Source: Chiua virens (Eukaryota; Basidiomycota; Agaricomycetes; Boletales; Boletaceae). Taken from it: 64,000 bases of DNA. The position numbers and the translations under genes were made by a program. The stretch spans positions 1,364,001 through 1,428,000 of the forward strand of contig JAHNUO010000007.1 in the NCBI GenBank assembly GCA_019787685.1, given 5' to 3'. Below are positions 12,240-20,933 of this stretch, piece after piece. The notes under the pieces are model-generated. The model ran no database searches. It saw only the letters and a program-made list of their open reading frames with translations, and was not told where the DNA came from. How positions within the stretch are numbered: position 1 is the stretch's first letter; the number at the start of each line of letters is the position of its first letter.

Positions 12240-13341
12240 GATCACACTGTTTCACACATCACTGAGTCGCCCTTGCCTAACCACTGGTCCACCAGCAGGT
12301 GTTGTTGTTATCACCTTTTCCATGTCACAGTCTATTCCTCAAGAGCGTCACCTGGAGTTTTATTTCAAGGATGGCACTGTTGTATTTGTGGTATGAACCT
12401 TCACAGATTGACATCCCAGGGTGCTGATTGTTGGTTTAAACACGTAGGTTCCAGGGTCAACCTCTGGAATGCTTTACCAGCTGTATCCTGGGTTTCTTGC
12501 AACACGTTCTTCAGTACTTGATGCTGTACTCTCGTTACCTCAGCAAGTAGGTCAAATAAACACCATCACTGCTGTGGGCATCGAGGGCACTTGTGATGAG
12601 AACCCTATTGTTCTTCATGGCATCATTCAGCACGAATTTGACTACCCTTTGAGCTTTTTGTTTGGCCGGTAAGTGTCACTTTTGACCACACCCTGGGGGC
12701 TTGTAACCATGCTAACATTACAAGTAGCTATGTCGACGAGGGCCACTGTCAAGAGTTCTTGATCTCTGTGCTCAAGCTATCAGCTTTCTTTGAGATCACC
12801 CATGGTTATCAGTTTGCTGTTGCTGAACTCACATGCCTCTCACCACTCAAGACCTCACTCAAATTGCAGCTTGGCTGCTTGTACTGTGTGGACCACTGGG
12901 TTGAACCAGCCTTCTGAGATATGATGGCTCAACTGCTGTCATCTATCTCTCATGCCAAGGCTCACTGCATGGGACTTGATTACTTTATGTCCTCTGCCAC
13001 ACCAAAGCAGTGATGGAAGAGAATTACCAGGCCATTGCATACACTGAGCCCGATCTCATGCGGCGTGGAAGGACAAGTGGTGGAATGGTGTTGCAAAGCT
13101 GCTGCTGCACCCTGACACCCCATGTCATCTAGATGAACTCCTGTTATTGTTGGACAAGATGGACATTCCAGGTCTTTGCAATGTGTGCAAGGAGGCCACC
13201 CTTACTCGTATGAGGGACTTGGATGTGCTTAAAATTGACATGGTATTGCAAGACATTGTGGTCTTAGAGGTAATGGAGATTCAGACGGATAAACCTATCC
13301 AGAGACACATAGGTTCCAGACTCGAAGCCTCGAAGGGCTAA
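12240..13341 (+). pseudogene. BTB/POZ-like basidiomycete protein, passenger gene, decayed
   Basis: Plus-strand pieces in different frames match the order of a basidiomycete BTB-like family: LEFYFKDGTVVFVV (about 12355), RSSVLDAVLSLPQQVGQ and DENPIVLHGIIQHEFDYPL (12469-12672), then QLGCLYCVDHWVEPAF and DMMAQLLSSISHAKAH (about 12880-12970), WWNGVAKLLLHPDTP and LLLLDKMDIPGLCNVCKEA (13080-13200), TLTRMRDLDVLK and EIQTDKP. The strand is opposite to the integrase and the gene runs toward the right terminus. Frame changes and stops (for example the TGA after VEPAF) show that it is dead. Its role in transposition, if any, is unknown. Confidence 0.6.
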
Positions 13342-13394
13342 CTTGATTTAAGTACATCATATCTACTAGTATCAAACTTGGATTATCTGCTTGT

Positions 13395-13570
13395 TTGACA
13401 AAAGTTGTGTGCTTGTGGTTGAGAAAAGTTGTGCTCCCGTCTCGAAAAATTGTGCTCTTGCTGCTTAGAAAAATTGTGCTCCTGGGCCCTATCCAGAAAA
13501 GTTGTGCTCCGGGCCCTGTCCAGAAAGTTGCACTCCCACTACTTGAAAAGTTGTGCTCCTATTAAATGTG
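13395..13570 (-). repeat. Right subterminal motif array of the integrase-type transposon
   Basis: Read on the minus strand there are about seven copies of a GAGCACAACTTTTC-like word, separated by spacers, two of which include GGACAGGGCCC or GGATAGGGCCC. The array is the inverted counterpart of the shorter array at 7810-7900 and ends at the terminal inverted repeat. Confidence 0.8.
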
Positions 13571-13587
13571 CACTTGGAGGCTCATAG

Positions 13588-14530
13588 AACACAGGGTTTG
13601 GTGTGATGTTTACACTCACTTTTAGTGACAACTTGATTACCAGCCAACAAACAATTAAGATGTTGTTCTGATAAACAAGTTATCTTTGTATTTAGATGCA
13701 AATATGGAGTAAGCTGAGCACATACAGCACAACCATATTCCATTAAGAAGTCTGTAGATGTATCTTTACAAAAACGATGGATGATTTTATCTCTCAACTT
13801 TCTTGAAGGAGATGAGGGAAGAAAATGACAAGTATCAAAGGATGAGTTAAGATTAGGTTTTTCTTTATTAGAACTTGGTAATTTTTGTTTTTTAATTTTA
13901 TTATGAACAACTTTGAATATGGAAACTCTATGATTGTTGTCATTAAGAGAAGATATGTTCATAGTATCAATTCTATCAATTGTAGTCAGTAGTTCAGATG
14001 ATACAGTACATTTAGGAACAAATAAGCCATATTCCTCAATAATTTGACACATTTGTTCATTATATAATCATTGTGCAAGAAATCTTAATGGAGAACAAGC
14101 AAACAGCAAATCATCAGCTTTAATCAATTTGATTGAGTCTACATGAACAGTATGATGCATATATTCAAAAGATACATTATCTTCATCTACAATTGAGGCA
14201 TGTCTGTGACTTAGAGGTGAATATAAGTATGGTTTAAGTTCTTCATACATAAAGACAGCAATACTTCGTCTGTCATGACCACCACCTATATGACAAGTGT
14301 CAAAACAATCATTATGAAGTGCTTCCTTTTGTTCTGCCTGTAGAGTATTAAGACTAGGCTTTTGCATGTAAATTTTATATTGAATATAGTTGACACAACA
14401 TGTGAGATGATGATCAAAATGAGCTATGTGTTTTGTAACCATATAATTAGTACACAAAAATCATGATGATGAATAATCAATTGTAAAAGGGAAAGACAGA
14501 TAGTTCTTATTGTAATTAACACTGAAGGTT
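13588..14530 (-). pseudogene. Helitron 1 Rep protein, N-terminal part
   Basis: Two long minus-strand pieces (14457-14068 and 14052-13588) carry the N-terminal region of the Helitron protein: MVTKHIAHFDHHLTCCVNYIQ, DCFDTCHIGGGHDRRSI, FMYEELKPYLYSP, DDLLFACSPLRFLAQ, then a basic stretch KIKKQKLPSSNKEK and DKIIHRFCKDTSTDFLMEYG, CAVCAQLTPY and LLAGNQVVTKSECKHH. The order and wording match other basidiomycete Helitron N-termini I recognise. A stop (FLAQ-stop) lies near 14065. The reading continues at 7785 once the 7786-13587 transposon is removed. The true start is uncertain. Confidence 0.8.
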
Positions 14531-15300
14531 CTGTTGATAACAGAAAAGTAAAAACTAATGATGAGTATAACAATACACCTGGGCTGTACTGTGACAGACT
14601 ATTATGGATATGGCAAGAGGACATGTTCCTGTCACCGAATTAGAAAGTAGAGACAAAGTATCCCAATCAATGGCCTGTAAATGATGAGTTGTAGCATAGT
14701 CAAGTGGCATGCTAATTCTGTGTTGCCACTGAGCCGTGGTTTGGTTGGTATCAGATGACAATCGAGAGTGCATGCTGTTGTACAGATATATTCCACGTTG
14801 AAAGGAATCCAAGTAAAGCAATCTTGAAGAGTTATGGTCAACACTCAGGAAGTGACAATTGAGATAGAAAATAAAGTGAGTAAGGATCAGTATTGAAACA
14901 AAGTGAGTTGAACACAAAAAGTTATGACCATATCAGGAAACTTTGTTTTTGTGCAGTAGTAAGCAACCCATGTGAGTAGTGCCAATAGCATATATAGCAC
15001 TACCTAGTGATAGTTATTCATTACATTCTCTCAATTCAATTACATATCCAGCTGTAGAACTCTCAATGCCAACAAAAAATATGTAGAGTAGATAGTGAAT
15101 AGCATAGCTACATACAAAAGCTAGGCCACACAACATGATATGTAGTGATGCCAAATGTAAGAGATGAAGCTATGCATATGTTTGATTGCTGAAGGAACAG
15201 CACAAAGATACATCTATTGAAACTGCACTGGTATCCCACTCGCCTGCTCCCTGCTCCATTGCCACCTAGTCACCATTGAAAAATCTAGGTGAATAGCATG
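14530..15300. other. No gene recognised; flank of Helitron 1
   Basis: About 0.77 kb with only short, frame-scattered open stretches. A minus-strand piece around 14640-14910 (LSSDTNQTTAQWQHRISMPL) looks like degraded coding sequence, but I could not assign it to a family. Confidence 0.4.
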
Positions 15301-15365
15301 AGCATCAGCTGGATAGAAGGGGAGACTGATCACTTACTGCCCATCACCAAGTCCAAGTTATTTTT

Positions 15366-16200
15366 TTAAGTCTTGAAGTGATTTTTGTAGTGCTTGAAAA
15401 GACAATAGTCAATATAATGATTTACAGTAGAAGGAAGTGGCCTTTTCCAGTGCATGGCCCTGAATCCAATGAGAGTGCACAGTGTGATACTTGGGCAGTC
15501 TGAGGGGAAACAGGCACATTGTTGCCCTGCCAAGCAAGGAATGACTTGAAATGAATAGAAGCTTCTTGACACTGGAGCCATTGAGCCATTTGGATTGTAT
15601 AATCCTTTCAATTACTTGCTACATAAGCCTTCTTGGCATAGTCAATATGAGGTGTTCTGAATGCTCAGAATTAAGTCCATCAAGGCTTCCTAATAAGTGG
15701 ATGATGTCAACATAATGTATGAGGCAATGGAACTTAGGAAATTAAAATGTTCATGGCATTCATGATCAATAAAGACCTCCTTGCACACATGGAACTTGTC
15801 AAGTGGATTTTGGAGGTCACAGAGGGTGTTGTCTGTATGAGATTGGTACTGTGCAAGATAGATGAAGTGGATGAAATGATGAGCAGCTTTAATAACTTGA
15901 GGAGGGGTTGCATCAACAAGGGCGCCTATGAATGTGTTCACCTCCAGTCCATTGCTTGATTTTAGAGATATCATCCTTGAAATGGTGCTGGCCAGAATAG
16001 GACAGGGATAGCCTGAAAGCATGGCATGTTCAGTAAAGGGGGCTCAATACACTCACAGATGATAAAACTCAGGAGAAAGTGTCCACTGAAAAGGAGGCTA
16101 CTAAGAAGGCACAGCATCACAAAGGACAATCTCTTAGATGTGAGCATGTCAGCAAGGTGGCCCAAGAAGTGGAATCTGACCAGTCTACTCAAAATGAAAA
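15366..16200 (-). pseudogene. Plavaka-like (CACTA-related) transposase fragment
   Basis: The minus strand at 16022-15690 reads SRMISLKSSNGLEVNTFIGAL, HHFIHFIYLAQYQSHTDNTL, NPLDKFHVCKEVFIDHECHEHFN, and after a frame change (15680-15400) DGLNSEHSEH followed by WLQCQEAIHFHSKFLAWQ. This matches the late part of the KDZ/Plavaka-type transposases widespread in Agaricomycetes. The piece ends near 16025 next to a plus-strand gene, so the N-terminal catalytic part is missing. It is non-functional. Confidence 0.7.
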
Positions 16201-16624
16201 TCATGCTGGTGTCTGACTCATGCCTGACAATGTGGTATGGGCTTCTCTATTCTTGTCTTCTTTGTTTCATCTGAACTGATGTGTTTACTCTAGTTCATTT
16301 CCAGGCCCCTTGGAAAGCCTTTGAGGTGGACCAAGACCCTCTTAGTATCACAACTTGTGATAGGCAAGGAAATGTCCCACCTGCTGTGGGAACCACCAGT
16401 GGGAAAAAACTTCATTGACCATTCATGATGATTCTGAGTGAGAAGTGCATGTTCATGGAGAGTGTGGCATATAATGTGAAGAGGAAGGGGCCAATGAAGG
16501 CTATTGCTCACTCTGGGGATGAGCTCAGTGATGACAGGGGAATATCAGTGGTAATGGTGCCACACAAACATGTCCCTTTTGAAAGGTAAGTATAGTGACT
16601 TCAAAAACCGTTCCAATAACTAAC

Positions 16625-17065
16625 TGTTACAATCTCAATGTTTCATCCTCATATGGATTATACTTTCAATCTTTTCTAACATTATGCCTCATGTCAAGGC
16701 TGTCCACAGGATCATATCCTATTGGTCACCACATAACCACAGCCTTATCCATGACTCACTCTCTTATCTTTTATCTCCGACTCATCATGACTCATACCTT
16801 GCCAGATACCTGTGCAAGGCTATGCATCTTATCTATGAGTCATATGATTCACACCTTATCATCCAATCATGTCCCTCTATCTTATCTATGTAGTTCATAC
16901 TCAGATTAGAACTCCGACATCCATGTAGTATATAAACCCCATGAATTGAAGCCAGAGGACTCTAACCAAGTTTTCTTGGAGTTTTCGCCTCTTTGATTGG
17001 ACTCCCACATCCTCTCTCACATCTTCACTAAACATCTAGTTCAATCTTTGTTCTAGGTTGTTTCA
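16625..17065 (+). mobile_element. Solo LTR (family L2) inside the left repeat of Tc1-like element 2
   Basis: The 441-bp block starts TGTTACAATC and ends TTGTTTCA, with a direct 5-bp duplication CTAAC at 16620-16624 and 17066-17070. Removing it restores the Tc1 left repeat so that it pairs with the right repeat. A TATATAAACCCC promoter-like word near 16929-16940 gives the orientation. It shares terminal sequence with the LTR at 46998-47619. Confidence 0.93.
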
Positions 17066-17391
17066 CTAACCCCAAACTGGGGCACGAAGCGCCCTGCAAT
17101 CACCCGTGGGAATCACACCTCACTTTGGTGAGACCAAACAACATACAAATGCTTGGCTACAAATTGGTCCCTTGGTCATGTGATTTGACTCATGGGCTGT
17201 GGAGATATGCCTATTTTAAATCAGGATTACCATTGGAACAGGTTTTTGGACTTTTAATATGAGATATAGGATCTCAATATTGCAAGAGGTTATTTGCTGT
17301 TGTTTGGTGCTACAAACAAAGATATGCATGTAAACATGTCATCTGAGTTTTAAAACATTCACATGCCTCTTTACTCTTTACCACTATCATC

Positions 17392-18402
17392 ATGCAATCT
17401 CTCTCTACTACTCAAAAGAATACCATTCTCGCTCAGCTTGATTCTGGTCATTCTATTCATTCTATTGCATCTAGCACTGGTGTGGGCCTTGCTACCATCT
17501 CTAGACTTCATTCCAAGAAGTGTTCTGACCTCCAAAAGTCTGTTGAGGGTTGTCCACCCAAGCTTTCCCCTACCAATATTCGCCATGCTATCCATCTCAT
17601 CTCTTCTCACAAGGCAGAGAATGCTGTCCAGGTGACCAAAGCACTCTCCAATGTCATTAACCAGCCTCTCCATCCTAACACCATTCATCACCACCTGAAA
17701 AAATCTGGGTTGAAGGCTGTAGTCAAGTCCAAACATCCTTTACTTTCTGCTAAACATCGCAAGGCTCACTTGGACTTTGCTATTTCTCACAAGGATTGGA
17801 CTATAGAGGACTGGAAGAGGGTCATATGGTCTGATAAGACCAAAATCAATCGCCTAGGATCAGATGGGCGCAAGTGGGTGTGGAAAAAGCCAGGTGCCTC
17901 AGTGACAGGCTAGTACAAGGAACTGTGAAATTTGAAGGAGGATTTGTAATGGTATGGGGATGTATGACTTGGCAGGGAGTTGGCTATGCTGCTAAGATTG
18001 ATGGTAGGATGGATGGGGACCTTTACCTTCAGATTTTAAAGGATGATCTGCTGAATACTCTGCAGTATTATGGTCTTGATTCACCTGACATCATCTTTCA
18101 GCAAGACAATGACCCCAAGCACACCTGTAGAAAGGTAAAGGAGTGGTTGGAAGAGCAGGATTTTGAGACCATGGTATGGCCTGCACAGTCCCCTGACCTC
18201 AATCCCATTGAACATCTCTGGAGTTACCTCAAGAGAAGGCTGGCAGAGTATGAACATCCCCTAATGGAATTTTGGAGTTATGGGAGAGGATTCAGAAGGT
18301 ATGGGAGGGAATACCAGTTGAGGAGTGTCAGAAGTTGATTGAAAGCATGCCAAGGAGGGTACAGGCTGTGGTTAAGGCCAAAGGAGGATACACCAAGTAC
18401 TG
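17392..18402 (+). pseudogene. Tc1-like transposase of element 2, two frameshifts
   Basis: Starts MQSLSTTQKNTILAQLDSGH with an N-terminal helix-turn-helix (SIHSIASSTGVGLATISRLH), then a second HTH region, then the catalytic core: VIWSDKTKIN (first Asp), IIFQQDNDPKHT (second Asp) and AQSPDLNPIEHLW (Glu), with 34 residues between the last two (DD34E). The end GGYTKY-TGA is at 18400-18402. One base is missing near 17905 (…GASVTG-stop, continuing as DRLVQGTVKFEGG in the next frame) and one near 18262 (EHP-LMEFW in place of EHPPNGI). Otherwise it is about full length for the family, near 340 residues. Inactive. Confidence 0.92.
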
Positions 18403-19086
18403 ATATATACCAAATACCCTTTCAGTATCAAAAGTCCAAAAACTGTTCCAATGGTAATCCTGATTTAAAATAGGCATATCTCCACAGCCCATGAGTCAAA
18501 TCACATGACCAAGGGACCAATTTGTAGCCAAGCATTTGTACTTTGTTTGGTCTCACCAAAGTGAGGTGTGATTCCCACGGGTGATTGCAGGGCGCTTCAC
18601 ACCCCGGTTTGGGGTTAGTTATTGGAACGGTTTTTAGAGTCACTGTACTATATTACATTCTCTATGTAGCCATGGCTAACTTGCCATATATACTAGGGAC
18701 ACAGATATTTCTGATAATGACACTGTGATGGGGTCACATGACATTGCTTCCACACCTCCACTCACCTCATCTGTTGACCAGATCAGTGATGGTGCCACAG
18801 TGGCTGCTGGCAACAACTCAGATGTCATGATCACAGTCCCAATAGCCCCAAAGAAATAGACCCATAGCGAAACATTTTCAAGCAATGAGGATGAGCCACA
18901 AGTTCATGCTTTTTCTTCTATGACTGTGACCCAGAAGAAACCAGATCCCTGTGTCTCCCTCATCACCACTGGGATAAAACTAGTACTGGGTAAGCTTTGT
19001 CCCTGGGCTTCAGATTACACCAGGGATTTGCTCCCAGTGATCAAGACCACTATTGAGTTGTATTGTGCATTGTTGCTCACTGAAGG

Positions 19087-19781
19087 TATTACAATAGTTC
19101 CAGGCAGGACCTAGCATAGCCGCAAAAGCACTAAGTACCAAGTGGCTGCAATAACTCAAACAATCACCACTTGATACATGATGTGCTGGATAAGGTCAAG
19201 GAGGGTTACTGGTCAGCAGATTGCTACCAGTGAGACAAGGTAGAACTCAGGCATTGCTGAGAGCATCCTGTTGGGAATCTATACCCAAAGGACCAAGGGA
19301 CTTCCTCTTGTGATTGAGGTAGAACTAGGCATTGGCCATAGTGTCAAGAGTGGCTTAGGTGAAGCCCAAGGAGGAGGCAGTGATACTCAGCTAGATTGTG
19401 AGATCATGACTAGGGTACAGGAGTATCACTGCGAGGTATTTATATGCTTGGAATGGTGCACAGACCAAGTGTCCAAAAGGGATGGCCAGGAAGAGCAGAA
19501 GGGATAAGGGCCAAAAGGAGGAATTGTATGATGTGAAGGCAACAGATGACAACAAAAGTGAAATGAGTAAGTGTGATGCCATCAGATGATGACATGAAGT
19601 AAAATGAGTAAGTGCAATGCCATCGGATGATGACATGAATTGAAATGAATAAGCACTCAGGTAATGCCAGCACTGGTTACATAAAGGTAAAAGGAAACAA
19701 AGTACAGATAAATGTACAAGGATATCTAGGTATCGAGCATAGTAAAGTAGTACAAATGAGGAAAAGAGAGAAATTGTAACA
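19087..19781 (-). mobile_element. Solo LTR (family L1), 695 bp, target duplication GAAGG
   Basis: The block is bounded by GAAGG at 19082-19086 and 19782-19786. On the plus strand it starts TATTACAATAGTTCC (TG decayed to TA) and ends AATTGTAACA, which makes inverted tips TGTTACAAT/ATTGTAACA. A TATAAATACCTC word on the minus strand gives the orientation. It lies inside the DUF6532-like gene. Confidence 0.93.
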
Positions 19782-20108
19782 GAAGGGGCCTTCCCAATAC
19801 CCAAGCAAGAACACTGAGTGGGCAAATGGAACGTGGACCCTGGTGTGCTCCCACCATAGCATCAATCCAAGGCAGCTTGATGCTAGAAGTTGTGTGGTCA
19901 TAAGTAACATTACTTAAAGGATGCATGGATTGACAATTTGCTTAGATCACTCAGCGCAGCTTGCACCTCCATGGTCAATTCAAGACCAAGGAACAATATG
20001 TCATGGAGGGTGCATTTGGTTTCAAAGCTAGTGCTGCTCAGGTGCAAATCAACAAGAACCAAGACCTTGTGGTGATACTCCTGGCAGACACTGTATTCAC
20101 CTTCTGTA

Positions 20109-20865
20109 TATTACAGTAGTCCTGGGTAGGGCCTAGTATAGCCACAAAAGCACTAAGTATCAAGTGGCTACAATAACTCAAACAACCACCACTTGATATG
20201 TGGTGTACTGAAGAGTACAAGAAGGAGTACTGGTTAGCAGATTGCTACCAGTGAGACAAAGATAGAACTCAGGTGTTGCTGAGAGTGTTCTGTTGGGAAT
20301 CTATACCTGAAGGACCGAAGACTTCTCCTTGTGACCAGGGTGGACCAAGTGGCTGGACATTGGTTGTAGCAGCGAGGTTGGCTTAGGTAAAGCCCAAAGA
20401 GAAGCAGGAGATACTCAGCTAGATTGCAGAGATTGAGACTAGGTAATACAGGATATCTCTGTGGGGTATTTATATGTAGAGAAACAAGCATGGACCATTG
20501 GTCCAAAAGGGATAGCCTGGAAGAGTGGAACAGTCAAAGGGCCAAAGGGGTCATATGGAGTAGGGAGCACCAGATGAACAAAGTATACAAGGTAAATGCA
20601 GAAGCTATCGGAATAATGACAGAATGAAGGTAATCCCTAGTGGATTAAAGGAAGTCAAAGGAAAGAAGCGATGATGGAACAATGGTTAGGCCAGAGTTAC
20701 ATAATTGGATCAAAGGAAAGAAAGATAAATGAGAAAAAGGGGTTTAGTCCTTGCTGAGCAATCTGAGACAAGGGTAAGCCTTGTGGATTGAATGTAGGTT
20801 GGTATCTGTAGTACCAAGTGAAGTGAAATCAAAGAAAAAGAAAAAGAAAAAGACGAATTGTAACA
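20109..20865 (-). mobile_element. Solo LTR (family L1) without matching target duplication
   Basis: Same family as 19087-19781 and close in length to 36017-36775 (757 and 759 bp). The plus strand starts TATTACAGTAGTCC and ends GAATTGTAACA. The flanks are CTGTA on the left and CCATG on the right, so there is no duplication; the left flank is DUF6532-like coding sequence and the right flank is a truncated Helitron helicase. The lack of duplication points to recombination between two LTR copies. Confidence 0.85.
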
Positions 20866-20933
20866 CCATGTATATGCTCTGTTCTTCAAGTTCACACTTG
20901 CTGAATTGAGGATGAGTGAGATGTGTATATATT

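Larger units (their letters stand above)
7786..13587. mobile_element. 5.8 kb integrase-type DNA transposon with 4-bp target duplication and passenger genes
   Basis: Both ends read inward CTATGAG then (C/G)CTCCAA(G/A)TGCACATTTAAT (left top strand, right bottom strand). AACA flanks it directly at 7782-7785 and 13588-13591. Removing the element plus one AACA joins the Helitron frame seamlessly (…HTKPCV then QISGPVLARDYDF…), which proves the boundaries. Both subterminal regions carry arrays of a GAGCACAACTTTTC-like motif. Inside are an integrase-core transposase, a BTB-like gene and an unknown gene. The 4-bp duplication and retroviral-type integrase core resemble Ginger-type transposons, but the terminal bases differ from the TGT...ACA I associate with that group. 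Confidence 0.8.
1110..14530 (-). mobile_element. Helitron 1 (Rep plus helicase plus protease-like C-terminus), interrupted twice
   Basis: A minus-strand, originally continuous Rep-helicase coding region runs from about 14520 down to 1161 in the usual order: N-terminal extension, zinc-finger-like region, Helitron Rep domain, PIF1-type helicase, C-terminal extension. On the minus strand the 3' end may be the CTAG at 1110-1113 followed by T, as expected for Helitrons, although the hairpin just inside it is weak. The 5' TC terminus was not fixed; 14460-14600 is a reasonable range. Insertions occupy 4417-5149 and 7786-13587. Many stops and frameshifts make it inactive. Confidence 0.8.
16593..18645 (+). 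mobile_element. Tc1/mariner-like element 2, complete ends, TA target
   Basis: TA at 16591-16592 and 18646-18647 bounds the element; the ends read (T/C)AGTGACT(T/C)(C/T)AAAAACCGTTCCAATAACTAA. Each end is a roughly 220-bp inverted repeat whose inner limit is an inverted copy of the outer tip (ATTGGAAC(A)GTTTTTGG near 17233 and CCAAAAACTGTTCCAAT near 18437). Without the solo LTR inside its left repeat the element is about 1.6 kb. It lies in, or next to, an intron of the DUF6532-like gene. Confidence 0.92.
16300..20108 (+). pseudogene. DUF6532-like basidiomycete gene, split by a Tc1-like element and a solo LTR
   Basis: Pieces on the plus strand: a degraded N-terminal part (16300-16590, ends at a possible GTAAGT donor where the Tc1-like element sits), then 18660-19086 with QKKPDPCVSLITTGIKLV and PWASDYTRDLLPVIKTT, and, beyond the solo LTR, 19787-20108 with LHLHGQFKTKEQYVMEGAFG and NKNQDLVVILLADTVFTF. 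The last block matches the YGF...NR..V..LLAD pattern of DUF6532 proteins, whose function is unknown. The gene is cut off at 20109 by an LTR junction, so its C-terminus is lost. Family assignment is by comparison with the better copy at 38899-39960. Confidence 0.55.
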
